Shown in pieces: positions 26,299-34,602 of a stretch of DNA of 50,312 bases. This DNA is from Ruminococcaceae bacterium OttesenSCG-928-I18 (GTDB lineage Bacteria; Bacillota; Clostridia; Oscillospirales; Ruminococcaceae), in the NCBI GenBank assembly GCA_030266325.1, contig JAJDHT010000006.1:1-50312 (forward strand), in the 5' to 3' direction. Made by a program: the position numbers and the translations under genes. Each line of letters begins with the position of its first letter. Within the stretch, counting starts at the first letter, position 1. The notes under the pieces are model-generated. The model searched no databases, was not told the origin of the DNA, and saw nothing but the letters and a program-made list of their open reading frames with translations.

Positions 26299-26757
26299 AT
26301 GCGTGCAGTGGTACAGAGGGTAAAAAAGGCGGCGGTTTTGCTCGAGGCGCAGCCCGCGCGCAAAATAGGCCCGGGACTCCTTATTTTCCTGGGGGTTCGC
26401 GAGGGGGACGAAGTGGCCAAATGCAAAAAAATGGCCGAAAAATGTGCCCATCTTCGTATCTTCGAAGATGCCGAAGGCAAGATGAACCGCAGTGCGGTTG
26501 AGCTTGGGTATGAGGCCTTGGTCATCTCGAACTTTACTTTGTATGCAGACACAAAAAAGGGCAAGCGCCCCTCCTTCGCCGCCGCGGCAAAACCGCCGCT
26601 GAGTGTAGACTGTTACGAGGCGTTCGTCGGGTGTATGCGGCAGCAGGGTCTTGCAGGCATTGAGACCGGCGAGTTTGGCGCCCATATGGAAGTGGAACTT
26701 GTCAACGACGGGCCGGTGACCCTGATTTTGGACACCGACGAGTGGGAGAAAAAATAG
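26299..26757 (+). CDS. dtd: D-aminoacyl-tRNA deacylase
   Basis: This 152-residue enzyme frees tRNA wrongly charged with D-amino acids. The protein starts MRAVVQRVKKA as in Dtd. It has the substrate-pocket motif (normally SQFTL), seen here as SNFTLYADTKKGKRPSF, and the second motif (normally NGPVT) as NDGPVTL. Both differ by one residue from the common form: Q to N in the first, and an added D in the second. The length is normal. It follows rel at 4 bases. Confidence 0.93.
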   Translation: MRAVVQRVKKAAVLLEAQPARKIGPGLLIFLGVREGDEVAKCKKMAEKCAHLRIFEDAEGKMNRSAVELGYEALVISNFTLYADTKKGKRPSFAAAAKPPLSVDCYEAFVGCMRQQGLAGIETGEFGAHMEVELVNDGPVTLILDTDEWEKK

Positions 26758-26798
26758 AAAACGATGCACATCATAACAAAAGGCAACCGAGGTGTTTT

Positions 26799-27377
26799 AT
26801 GAAAGTGATTCACATCATAGGGGAGGCCCCCCTGCACACGAACTGTTTTTTGCTGATCGGGGAACAAAACCATGCGGTGGCGATCGACCCGGCGGCGGAC
26901 GCGCAGAAATTTATCGAAGCACTCGAGGAGGAAGGGGCGAGCCTGACCCATATCCTTTTGACACATGGGCATCCCGACCATATCGGTGCCGTGGAGCAGC
27001 TGCGCGAAAAGTACGGGGCCAAGGTGTACATGAACGAGGGGGACGTGCGTAAATACCGTCCGGCCCCCGACGTATTGTTTGAGGATTTCGGCACGATTGA
27101 AGTGGATGATATGTGCTTTCAAACCATCTTTACGCCCGGGCACACACCGGGTTCCACCTGCATCCGATGTGGCGATATGCTGTTTTCGGGCGACACGCTT
27201 TTCGCCGGGGACATCGGCCGCACCGACCTGGCCGGCGGGGATATGGATGCCATGATGCAGAGCCTGAAAAAACTAAAAGAGGCCATCACCGAGGACTTGC
27301 AGGTGTTGCCGGGCCATGAGGAGTTTTCCACGATGGAAAGGGAAAAGAAGTATAACCGTTACCTGCGGGACCTATGA
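26799..27377 (+). CDS. MBL-fold metallohydrolase (glyoxalase II-like)
   Basis: This 192-residue metal-dependent hydrolase has the zinc-binding motif THGHPDH (His56, His58, Asp60, His61), then PGHTPGS and the bridging Asp in FSGDTLF, ending with GHEEFS. It is the short glyoxalase II-like form common after dtd in Clostridia; the physiological thioester is not known. ATG 26799 is chosen because GAGGTG precedes it and the fold begins there. The stop overlaps the hemZ start by 4 bases. Confidence 0.9.
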   Translation: MKVIHIIGEAPLHTNCFLLIGEQNHAVAIDPAADAQKFIEALEEEGASLTHILLTHGHPDHIGAVEQLREKYGAKVYMNEGDVRKYRPAPDVLFEDFGTIEVDDMCFQTIFTPGHTPGSTCIRCGDMLFSGDTLFAGDIGRTDLAGGDMDAMMQSLKKLKEAITEDLQVLPGHEEFSTMEREKKYNRYLRDL

Positions 27378-28834
27378 TCAGCCCGGGAATTTACACCAGG
27401 GGTATGCCCTCGGGGTATGAGATTGAAAACCTGGTGCGCGTGTTTTACCCGATGGCGAACAAGACCGCTACGGACCAAAAGCGGGCCTGTGGAGAACTGG
27501 TGTATGCCCGCATCGGAAAAAACAAGCTGGCGGCGGGCTTTCGAATCGGGGGGGAATGCCGGGCCGAATGGCGGGCAAAACCGGCCGATGAAAGGCAGGC
27601 AAAGCGGATTCTTGCGCGCATGGTCTATGACCTGCTGGTGCAAAAGACGGCCTTTCGCCCGCCCTGGGGTATGCTGACAGGGGTACGCCCTGTGCGCCTT
27701 TTGCGCAACAAGCAGACGCAGGTTGGCAGCGCGGCGGCCCGGGAGTATCTGGTGCAGGGGTACGACGTGAGCCCCGAAAAATACCATCTGGCCGCCGAGG
27801 TGGCGACAGTGCAGCGCCCGTTTTTACAAGAGAATGCCCCCGATGAGTGCAGTTTGTATGTGTCGATTCCCTTTTGCCCCACAAGGTGCAGTTATTGCAG
27901 TTTTGTCTCCCAATCTATTGAGCGGCAAGGGGCTTTGACAGAGCCTTATCTTGAGCGGCTGGACGAAGAACTTGCCCAGACGGGTAAAATCGTGAAAAAC
28001 CTGGGCCTCACATTGCGTACTGTATATGTGGGCGGGGGAACGCCCACGGCGCTGCGCGAGAAGCAGCTGGAAAAACTACTTTTCTCCATCGGCAGCCACT
28101 TTGACCTTTCTTTTGTGAGAGAGTACACTGTAGAGGCCGGCCGGCCCGACTGCACGAGCTTTGAAAAACTGCTTCTTTTAAAACAATATGGGGTGAGCAG
28201 GGTTTCCATCAACCCCCAAAGCATGTCGGACAAAGTGCTCTCGGCCATAGGGAGAAGGCATAAGGCGGCAGATATCCTGCGATGTTATGAAGATGCCTTG
28301 CGAGCGGGACACGAAAATGTCAACATGGATGTGATTGCCGGCCTGCCCGAAGACACGGCCGAGACATTTCACAATACGCTGCAAGAGCTACTGCGCCTTG
28401 CGCCGGCCAACCTGACGGTTCACACCCTCACATTAAAAAAAGGTTCCCACCTCTCGGGGGAGAGGGGAAGCGGCGGCACGAATGCCCCGCAGATGCTGCA
28501 GACAGCCTACCCCTTGCTGGAGCGGGCGGGATACCGCCCCTACTATCTTTACCGGCAAAAGGGCACACCCGACAACCTGGAGAACACGGGATGGGCAAAG
28601 CCCGGAATGGAGTGCCTTTACAACATCTTGATCATGGAAGAGGTGCAGAGCATCCTGAGCGTGGGCGCCGGCGGTGTGACAAAACTGGTGTCCCAGCAGG
28701 GTGGGATCATCAAACGGACGTACAACGATAAATATCCGCTGGAGTACCTGAGGCAATTCCCAAAGGTGCTACAGCGGAAAAGAGGAGTGGAAGAGAGTTA
28801 TGCCCGCATTTTGGATACCCAAGCGGCTCGTTGA
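27374..28834 (+). CDS. hemZ: Oxygen-independent coproporphyrinogen III dehydrogenase-like protein HemZ
   Basis: This is a radical SAM enzyme of 486 residues. An N-terminal domain of about 150 residues with WGMLTGVRPVRL precedes the radical SAM core, in which Cys168, Cys172 and Cys175 (FCPTRCSYC) bind the 4Fe-4S cluster. The extra N-terminal domain sets HemZ apart from HemN. Related enzymes oxidise coproporphyrinogen III in haem synthesis. No other haem gene is present in the window, so the role here may differ. The end overlaps the next gene by 35 bases. Confidence 0.88.
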   Translation: MISPGIYTRGMPSGYEIENLVRVFYPMANKTATDQKRACGELVYARIGKNKLAAGFRIGGECRAEWRAKPADERQAKRILARMVYDLLVQKTAFRPPWGMLTGVRPVRLLRNKQTQVGSAAAREYLVQGYDVSPEKYHLAAEVATVQRPFLQENAPDECSLYVSIPFCPTRCSYCSFVSQSIERQGALTEPYLERLDEELAQTGKIVKNLGLTLRTVYVGGGTPTALREKQLEKLLFSIGSHFDLSFVREYTVEAGRPDCTSFEKLLLLKQYGVSRVSINPQSMSDKVLSAIGRRHKAADILRCYEDALRAGHENVNMDVIAGLPEDTAETFHNTLQELLRLAPANLTVHTLTLKKGSHLSGERGSGGTNAPQMLQTAYPLLERAGYRPYYLYRQKGTPDNLENTGWAKPGMECLYNILIMEEVQSILSVGAGGVTKLVSQQGGIIKRTYNDKYPLEYLRQFPKVLQRKRGVEESYARILDTQAAR

Positions 28835-29723
28835 AATCGGCCTGATCAACACGGCGGCGGAGACACCGTCGTCCTTCGTCTGCCACTGTGAAATCGAATA
28901 TGAGAGCCGGGTGATCGCCGCGGCGGCCGAATCCAAGGGCTCGGACTGCAAATTGGTCATGCTGACCGGCCCGTCCGCCTCAGGCAAAACGACGACCGCC
29001 TATAAACTGAAAGACGCCCTGGCGCGCTCGGGCACGCATTCGGTCGTGGTCAGCCTCGATGATTTTTACAAAGACATTGAGGAGTATCCCCGCCTGCCCG
29101 ACGGCACGAAAGACTATGAGAATGTGGAAGCGCTTGATATCGGGGAGATACACCGCTGCCTGTTGGAACTGATTGAGACAGGAGCATCCGATTTCCCCGA
29201 GTTTGATTTTAAAAGCGAACGGCGGCGTGAAGAGCGAAACCGGATCGAGCTGCAGGGGGGAATCGTGATCGTGGAGGGCATCCATGCCCTAAACCCCCTG
29301 CTTACCAGTGTGCTGCCCGAGGGAAGCGTGTACAAAATCTATGCGGGGCTGCGGGAGGAGTATTCGCACGGGGGCCAGCGCTTTTTACCCACGCGCGACA
29401 TCCGTTTGGCCAGGCGCCTTGTGCGGGACAACAAATTTCGTGGACACAGCTTGGAAAAAACCGTGCAGATGTGGCCGCTCGTCTGCGAGGGCGAAGACAT
29501 GTATATCAAGAGCTTCAAATCCTATGCGGACCTCTTGCTCGACACGTCGTTCAGTTATGAGATATGCGTGTTGGCGCCTTACATTGTCAATATGCAGGGC
29601 ACTCTGGGCGATACCGTGCATGGCCGGCAACTGGACAGCCTCGCAGAGCGGTTTTCCCTCTGCGCCGCCATTACAGACAAGTACATACCGCCGCAGTCCA
29701 TGCTGCGGGAGTTTATCGGGTAA
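28800..29723 (+). CDS. Uridine kinase-like nucleoside kinase
   Basis: This 307-residue P-loop kinase has Walker A GPSASGKTT (57-65), an acidic substrate-binding segment VVVSLDDFYKDIEEYP, IVIVEGIHALNP and an Arg-rich lid (TRDIRLARRLVRD). It matches the uridine kinase/phosphoribulokinase superfamily. It differs from standard Udk by about 50 extra N-terminal residues and a longer C-terminus. Nucleoside phosphorylation is the likely role. It begins inside the 3' end of hemZ. Confidence 0.85.
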   Translation: MPAFWIPKRLVEIGLINTAAETPSSFVCHCEIEYESRVIAAAAESKGSDCKLVMLTGPSASGKTTTAYKLKDALARSGTHSVVVSLDDFYKDIEEYPRLPDGTKDYENVEALDIGEIHRCLLELIETGASDFPEFDFKSERRREERNRIELQGGIVIVEGIHALNPLLTSVLPEGSVYKIYAGLREEYSHGGQRFLPTRDIRLARRLVRDNKFRGHSLEKTVQMWPLVCEGEDMYIKSFKSYADLLLDTSFSYEICVLAPYIVNMQGTLGDTVHGRQLDSLAERFSLCAAITDKYIPPQSMLREFIG

Positions 29724-29761
29724 GCAAACGAATCGTCAGTGGCACTTAAGGAGGCCGGAAT

Positions 29762-30127
29762 ATGAAACAGGAACTGGACAGAATTATGGACGTGGCCGGG
29801 CGCGTGGCAGACAAGGCGGCAAGAGCCACCTCTACGGTGGTGGAGCGCGGCAAGGACAAGATGGAGCTGTATACCCTGCAGCAGAAGCTTTCGAAAGCCC
29901 AAAAGCAGCTGGGGGCGCTTGTGTACATGCTTCACAAAACCGGACAGGAAAACCAGCCGATGGTGGAGCACTACATCAATGAGATCGATGAACTGAAGGC
30001 GCAGATTGAATTTCTGCAGCCTACCGAGACGGTGGCGGTACAGGTGCATGAATGCCCTTCCTGTGGCGCGGAGGGCATGGGGGATGCGATGTTTTGTCGC
30101 CGCTGCGGGGCGAAATTATCCGAATAG
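29762..30127 (+). CDS. Small coiled-coil protein with C-terminal zinc ribbon
   Basis: The 121-residue protein has a long helical, coiled-coil region (about 1-85) and a short zinc ribbon with Cys98, Cys101, Cys112 and Cys115 (CPSC...CRRC). No enzyme motif is present. Proteins of this build are common and unassigned in Clostridia. AAGGAGG lies 7 bases before the ATG. It is 38 bases after the kinase gene and probably ends that operon. Confidence 0.75.
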   Translation: MKQELDRIMDVAGRVADKAARATSTVVERGKDKMELYTLQQKLSKAQKQLGALVYMLHKTGQENQPMVEHYINEIDELKAQIEFLQPTETVAVQVHECPSCGAEGMGDAMFCRRCGAKLSE

Positions 30128-30212
30128 CAAAGCCACGGTGCTCATGAAAGGGCCAAAACACCCCTAGACGTTTCCAAAACGAGGTTTTGTGCCGGGAAAT
30201 CTGCGAAAAGCC

Positions 30213-30241
30213 TTGAAATGTGCAGCTTTATGCGTTAGAAT
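30213..30241 (+). promoter_or_regulatory. Promoter of mazG
   Basis: TTGAAA (30213-30218) and TAGAAT (30236-30241) are 17 bases apart, giving a leader of about 50 bases before the mazG ATG at 30296. Confidence 0.7.
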
Positions 30242-30295
30242 AGTCATGGTCGCGCTCCGCGGGGGGTGACGCGTAACGTCTCTCAGGGGTGAAAT

Positions 30296-31084
30296 ATGGA
30301 CTTTGTACCCAAAAGCCACTATACGATACAGGACCTTGTGAATATCGTGCGTCTGCTGCGAGAGCCGGGAGGTTGCCCGTGGGACCGTGAACAGACCCAT
30401 GAGTCGATTCGCAAGAACCTGATTGAAGAGACCTACGAAGTGGCGGACGCGATCGACCAAAAGGACACGGATCTGTTATGTGAAGAACTGGGGGATTTGC
30501 TGCTTCAAATCCTTCTACATACCCGGATGGAAGAAGAGGCGGGGCATTTCACGTTCGACGATGTCTGTGACGGCATCTGCAAAAAGTTGATTTACAGGCA
30601 TCCACATGTGTTTGATGCCCGGCAGGACCTCTCCTCCCCGCAGGTATTGGCCAACTGGGAGAACCTGAAAAACAGCGAAAAGGGCCGGCAAAGTGCGAAA
30701 GACAGGCTGGACAGCGTGCCCAACAGCCTGCCCGCCTTGATGCGCAGCACCAAACTGCAAAAACGTGCCTTGGATTTTGGCTTCACTTACAAAGACGCCA
30801 ACGGGGCACTGGATGATTTAGAAAGCGAAGTGGCGGAACTGAAAGAGGCCATTCGCTTGGGACGAGAGATCGACCACGAGATGGGAGATGTGTTGTTCAG
30901 CGCTGTCAATGTCTCGCGTGAGCTTCATGCGGATGCAGAAGAGGTTTTGTCTCAAAGTGCGAACCGTTTTGCAGACAGGGTAAAGCGTGTGGAGGAACTG
31001 GCGCAGCGGGATGGCCTGGACCCCACGCAGCTGAGTGAAGAACAGCTGGACGCCTATTGGCGCGAGGCAAAAGCCCAGGAATGA
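30296..31084 (+). CDS. mazG: Nucleoside triphosphate pyrophosphohydrolase MazG
   Basis: This 262-residue enzyme clears abnormal or excess nucleoside triphosphates. It has two MazG domains: the first with GGCPWDREQTHESI and EELGDLLLQ, the second with HEMGDVLFSAVN, each with the acidic metal-binding helices. The order mazG, hup, S4 protein, divIC, S1 protein is a known Bacillota arrangement. The stop codon TGA is the first triplet of the multi-hairpin repeat at 31082. Confidence 0.95.
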   Translation: MDFVPKSHYTIQDLVNIVRLLREPGGCPWDREQTHESIRKNLIEETYEVADAIDQKDTDLLCEELGDLLLQILLHTRMEEEAGHFTFDDVCDGICKKLIYRHPHVFDARQDLSSPQVLANWENLKNSEKGRQSAKDRLDSVPNSLPALMRSTKLQKRALDFGFTYKDANGALDDLESEVAELKEAIRLGREIDHEMGDVLFSAVNVSRELHADAEEVLSQSANRFADRVKRVEELAQRDGLDPTQLSEEQLDAYWREAKAQE

Positions 31085-31194
31085 AGCGCACTCCCCGCAG
31101 CTGGGCTACGGGGTATCGGCGTCACGGACCGATAAGTCCGCCCCGAAGGGCGGGGTATTAGATCCCCACTGGTGGGGAATACAATTAGGTTCCC
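31082..31194 (+). repeat. Multi-hairpin 3'-end repeat, copy B
   Basis: This is the fullest plus-strand copy. It begins TGAAGCGCACTCCCCGC and has the hairpins CGGAC/GTCCG, CCGCCCC/GGGCGGG and CCCCACTGGTGGGG in a row, with an AT-rich end before hup. Its first three bases are the mazG stop codon. No T-run follows the hairpins. Confidence 0.8.
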
Positions 31195-31235
31195 ACAGAG
31201 GCAGCTCTGACAAATAGAATTCGGAGGTATTTCAA

Positions 31236-31520
31236 ATGACAAAAACAGATCTTGTAGCAAAAGTAGCAGACAGCGCTGGTTTGACCAAAAAAGACGCCGA
31301 CAAGGCAGTCAACGCAGTGCTCGAGTCCGTCACCGGTGCCCTGAAAAAAGGTGACAAGGTTACCCTCGTTGGTTTTGGTACGTTCGAAACCCGTAAACGC
31401 CCCGCCCGTACCGGCCGTAACCCCCAGACCAAAGAGGAGATCAAAATCCCGGCGACTACGGTTCCCGCTTTTAAAGCCGGCAAAGCCCTGAAAGAGGCCG
31501 TTGCGAAAAAGAAGAAATAA
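31236..31520 (+). CDS. hup: HU-family DNA-binding protein
   Basis: This 94-residue histone-like protein bends and compacts DNA as a dimer. It starts [20 protein letters not shown] and has the HU signature [20 protein letters not shown] with the basic arms and the Pro at the arm tip. CGGAGG precedes the ATG. Codon choice is more biased than in neighbours (many ACC, CGT, AAA), as expected for a highly expressed gene. A very strong terminator follows. Confidence 0.96.
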   Translation: MTKTDLVAKVADSAGLTKKDADKAVNAVLESVTGALKKGDKVTLVGFGTFETRKRPARTGRNPQTKEEIKIPATTVPAFKAGKALKEAVAKKKK

Positions 31521-31528
31521 GCTTTGTG

Positions 31529-31577
31529 CTTGTAGATAAAAAAACGGCCGCATTGCGGCCGTTTTTTTATCTACAAG
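31529..31577 (+). terminator. Strong bidirectional terminator after hup
   Basis: A near-perfect 23-base inverted repeat has core ACGGCCGC/GCGGCCGT, flanked on the left by seven A and on the right by seven T. It can terminate in either direction. Confidence 0.93.
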
Positions 31578-31637
31578 CAGGCGCCCATGAGTGGGTGCTG
31601 TCCAAGAAACAGGTTTTTAAAGATAAAGAGGTGGAAA

Positions 31638-31901
31638 ATGAGAATTGATAAATTTTTAAAGGTGTCCCGGCTGATCAAACGCCGCAGTGTGGCAAACGAG
31701 GTGGCGGATGCGGGGAGGATTTCGGTGAATGGGCGGCAGGTAAAGGCGAGCTATGCGGTGAAAGTGGGGGATGAGATTGAGATCTCCTTTGGGAACCGGC
31801 AGGTGAAAGCCCGCGTATTGTCAACAGAAATGCCGAAGGGGAAGGATGTGGCGCGGGAGCTGTATGAGATTCTGGAGGAGAGAAAGGGAACAGAGGGTTA
31901 A
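31638..31901 (+). CDS. S4-domain RNA-binding protein (YabO/Hsp15-like)
   Basis: The 87-residue protein is essentially one S4 RNA-binding domain: MRIDKFLKVSRLIKRRSVAN with the conserved Arg/Lys face and VNGRQVKASYAVKVGDEIEI. Relatives bind stalled 50S subunits or rRNA; YabO/RqcP acts in ribosome quality control in Bacillus, and this gene lies in the same position. GAGGTGGAA precedes ATG 31638. Confidence 0.88.
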   Translation: MRIDKFLKVSRLIKRRSVANEVADAGRISVNGRQVKASYAVKVGDEIEISFGNRQVKARVLSTEMPKGKDVARELYEILEERKGTEG

Positions 31902-31967
31902 AACGTTGAAAACAACTGCATGAGAATTCACAGATGTCACTAAATAATAACAAAACGCCAAAAAACC

Positions 31968-31996
31968 TTGCATTTTCAAAGAAGGTTTTGTATAAT
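31968..31996 (+). promoter_or_regulatory. Promoter of the divIC gene
   Basis: TTGCAT (31968-31973) and a perfect TATAAT (31991-31996) are 17 bases apart. This stretch occupies the place where yabP and yabQ lie in spore-formers. Confidence 0.75.
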
Positions 31997-32052
31997 GCAA
32001 GAAATAGCTCGTCATTTTTAGTGTATACGCGTTCTTTTACAAAGGGTATTTC

Positions 32053-32361
32053 ATGCGGAAACTTGTGAAGGATAAAAAAGAAAAAGGCGTATTGAGTTCC
32101 CTCCTTTTCAAATTGGCATTGGCCGCCGGTGTGGTATACCTGCTGGTGTCTATTATTGGCGGGCAGCTGCAGGTGGCAGAAAAGCAGCGCGAACTGGATG
32201 CCGTTACGGCCAGGGTAGAGCAGCAGACCGTCAAAAATGCGGAACTGCAGCAGCTGATGGACTCGGGCGATGAAGACGCTTATGTGGAGCGCATTGCCAG
32301 GGAAAAGATGGGGTATGCCCGGCCGGACGAGCGTGTTTTTGTAGATATATCGGGCCAATAG
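32053..32361 (+). CDS. divIC: DivIC/FtsB-like septum formation initiator
   Basis: This small cell-division protein has 102 residues. It has a basic cytoplasmic start, one membrane helix (about 15-37), a coiled coil (about 42-72), and the typical C-terminal segment ERIAREKMGYARPDERVF. It forms part of the FtsL/DivIC/DivIB complex at the septum. It has its own promoter and lies in the conserved position after the S4 gene. Confidence 0.9.
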   Translation: MRKLVKDKKEKGVLSSLLFKLALAAGVVYLLVSIIGGQLQVAEKQRELDAVTARVEQQTVKNAELQQLMDSGDEDAYVERIAREKMGYARPDERVFVDISGQ

Positions 32362-32407
32362 GGCCCGATATAGGTTTTTATAGGATTGTCAAAAAAACAG
32401 GAGGGTC

Positions 32408-32836
32408 ATGCGGCAGATGCAGCTCGAAGTTGGCGGTGTTGTAGAGGGTAAAATCACAGGGGTTAAGAAATTTGGCGCGTTTGTTCTGTTGCCCGAGGGG
32501 ACAACGGGTATGGTTCATGTCTCAGAAGTGAGCAACGAGTATATCCAGGAACTGGGGGACGTGCTCAGCGAAGGGCAGATGGTCAAAGTGAAAATTTTGA
32601 GCATCAGCCCGGAGGGGAAAGTGGCCCTCTCTATCAAAAAAACGCAGGAAAAACCCCCGCGGCCTACCCGTGCAGACACCGGGAAAGTTTGGCAGCCCCG
32701 TGCCAAAGCGCCCCAGGGGGAATTGTCTTTCGAGGACATGATGGCGAAGTTCAAAACCCAAAGCGAAGAAAAGATCAGCGATTTGAAACGCGTGACCGAA
32801 GCGCGCCGGGGCGGCGGTTATTCGAAGCGCAGGTAA
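32408..32836 (+). CDS. S1-domain RNA-binding protein (YabR-like)
   Basis: The 142-residue protein has one S1 domain (about 7-78; VGGVVEGKITGVKKFGAFVLLPEG and HVSEVS) and a flexible, basic tail ending RRGGGYSKRR. YabR/CvfD-type proteins bind ribosomes or mRNA. GGAGGG lies directly before the ATG. It follows divIC at 46 bases and ends the unit at the terminator at 32870. Confidence 0.9.
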   Translation: MRQMQLEVGGVVEGKITGVKKFGAFVLLPEGTTGMVHVSEVSNEYIQELGDVLSEGQMVKVKILSISPEGKVALSIKKTQEKPPRPTRADTGKVWQPRAKAPQGELSFEDMMAKFKTQSEEKISDLKRVTEARRGGGYSKRR

Positions 32837-32869
32837 AGCCCTATCGCTTTGTGTGGCAGAGGTGGCGAT

Positions 32870-32903
32870 AAGATGGTGGGTTTGCGCCCATCATCTTTTT
32901 TTG
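32870..32903 (+). terminator. Intrinsic terminator after the S1 gene
   Basis: AGATGGTGGG pairs with CCCATCATCT (one G-T pair) and a run of seven T follows. Confidence 0.88.
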
Positions 32904-33012
32904 TCGCAAGGCCATGTATATGACGTTTTGCGGAAAAGGACTTTTCATCGAAAAATCATTCACTCGGGGTTCCACTAAATGTCGTAATTTTGCGGTAAAA
33001 GTGCGTGAATCC

Positions 33013-33042
33013 TTAGACAAATGGGCTGTAAAAAGGTATAAT
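33013..33042 (+). promoter_or_regulatory. Promoter of the hibernation factor gene
   Basis: TTAGAC (33013-33018) and a perfect TATAAT (33037-33042) are 18 bases apart, about 60 bases before the start codon. Confidence 0.7.
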
Positions 33043-33100
33043 AATATCGAAGTGAAAGGAACCCCTTTCCTTCGAATGACGTACGAGGAGGCATGCTACC

Positions 33101-33619
33101 ATGAAGATTACCTGCAGTGGACGAAAGGTCAACCTGAAGGATAGCTTTGTTGAAAAAGTGGAAAAACGTCTTGGTAAATTGGACAAATTTTTTGACGAGG
33201 ATGCGGAGGCACATGTGACGGTGGTGGTGGAAAGACATTTCCAAAAAGTGGAGATCACCGTACGGGACAGCGGTTTTGTGGCACGGGCCGAACGCAGCGC
33301 CGACCAGATGGAGGACGCTTTTGAGGCGGCGGCCGATGTGCTGCAGAAGAACATCGTAAAAAACCGAAAAAAACTGTCGGAAAAACTGCACAGGCCCATG
33401 CCGATGGAAGAGTATGAAGAGGTGGAGGATGATGACAACTATCATCTGATCCGGGAAAAACATTTTGTGGTGAAACCCGCCACAGTGGACGAGGCCATCT
33501 TGCAGATGAATATGCTGGGGCACAGTTTTTACCTGTACCTGGATGTGGATACAAACGAGATCAATGCGGTGTATGCGAGAAATGACGGTAGTTACGGGGT
33601 GCTGATCCCCGAAAGATAG
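33101..33619 (+). CDS. hpf: Long-form ribosome hibernation promoting factor
   Basis: This 172-residue protein pairs ribosomes into inactive 100S dimers in slow growth. The N-terminal domain (about 1-100) has the RaiA/HPF fold with a basic helix, and the C-terminal domain (about 115-172) is the dimerisation part of the long form, with KHFVVKPATVDEAILQMNMLGHSFYLY. GAGGAGG precedes the ATG. It is a single-gene unit with its own promoter and terminator. Confidence 0.95.
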   Translation: MKITCSGRKVNLKDSFVEKVEKRLGKLDKFFDEDAEAHVTVVVERHFQKVEITVRDSGFVARAERSADQMEDAFEAAADVLQKNIVKNRKKLSEKLHRPMPMEEYEEVEDDDNYHLIREKHFVVKPATVDEAILQMNMLGHSFYLYLDVDTNEINAVYARNDGSYGVLIPER

Positions 33620-33630
33620 AGTGTGATACA

Positions 33631-33668
33631 GCAAGGGAGCGCCCATCAAAAAGAGGGCGCTCCCTTGC
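33631..33668 (+). terminator. Terminator between convergent hpf and rluA-family genes
   Basis: A perfect 14-base stem (GCAAGGGAGCGCCC and complement) has a 10-base loop. The T-run is short on both sides, but placement between convergent genes fits a shared terminator. Confidence 0.75.
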
Positions 33669-33684
33669 TTACGGAACAGGACGT

Positions 33685-34599
33685 CTAGGTGAAAAAGGTG
33701 AGGAACCAGGGGTCTGCGGCGGAGATACATAAACCGGCATACTGTGGGAAAGCGCCGGTGGATTCACCGGGGAAACACACCTGTTTTGCGCAAAGACACT
33801 GATACCGGCACCGATATTGCCGGTTGGCATGGACAAGTCCATATTTTGCGTCTCCCAAAATGGGCGTGCCCTCGAGCGCGAGGTGGGCGCGTATCTGGTG
33901 GGTGCGCCCTGTGCGTGGCTTGACCTCCAGCAGGGCGAGCGGGGGCCGGCTTTCCAGGACACGGTAGCCCGTGGTGATGGGTTTGGCGTGGGCAAAGGGT
34001 TCCTTTTCCACAAATACGATCCCTTTTTCCGAATCCTTAGTATGGTAGGCCTTAAGCGTAGCCGCCGGTGCTGCCGGGGTTCCGTAGGTGACACAGAGAT
34101 AGGTTTTCTCCAATGTGCGGTGACGCAGGCACGCTTCAGTAAAGGAGAGAAACGCCCTGTTTTTGGCGAGCAGGATAACACCGCTCGTGCCGGTGTCCAG
34201 CCGATGGCAGAGCCGCAGGAAAGAAGTACGATCCCCTTTGGATGCTAGGTATGCCTTCGCCCTCGAAAGCAGGGAATCTTCCCTTGTGTCTTCCGCTGCA
34301 CTGACCAGACCGGCGGGTTTTTCCAGCGCCAGCAGGTTTTCATCCTCAAATAAAACGGTGGGCAGAGGGGCTTGCCTCTTTGCCTGTCCGAGGGTCTTTT
34401 CCACCTCTGTCGGCAGGTAGAGGCAAACCTCATCCCCCGGAAGTAACCGGGTAGCGAGCGGCATCTTCTTGCCGTTCGTTTTGATTTTGTTTTCCCTCAG
34501 ATATTTATGCAGCTGCCCTAAGGTGAGGCCGGGGCAGTTCGCAAGCAGAAAAACATCAAGGCGTTTTGGTTTTTTCTCGGAAAAGATAAGGGTATGCAT
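33685..34599 (-). CDS. RluA-family pseudouridine synthase
   Basis: This 304-residue RNA-modifying enzyme turns chosen uridines into pseudouridine. An N-terminal S4 domain (about 12-65) precedes the catalytic domain, with the catalytic Asp135 in CHRLDTGTSG and the later RTGRTHQIRAHL motif. The target RNA cannot be read from sequence. It starts 3 bases after the stop of the oxidoreductase gene, so translation is probably coupled. Confidence 0.92.
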   Translation of the reverse strand: MHTLIFSEKKPKRLDVFLLANCPGLTLGQLHKYLRENKIKTNGKKMPLATRLLPGDEVCLYLPTEVEKTLGQAKRQAPLPTVLFEDENLLALEKPAGLVSAAEDTREDSLLSRAKAYLASKGDRTSFLRLCHRLDTGTSGVILLAKNRAFLSFTEACLRHRTLEKTYLCVTYGTPAAPAATLKAYHTKDSEKGIVFVEKEPFAHAKPITTGYRVLESRPPLALLEVKPRTGRTHQIRAHLALEGTPILGDAKYGLVHANRQYRCRYQCLCAKQVCFPGESTGAFPQYAGLCISAADPWFLTFFT

Positions 34600-34602
34600 T
34601 GT

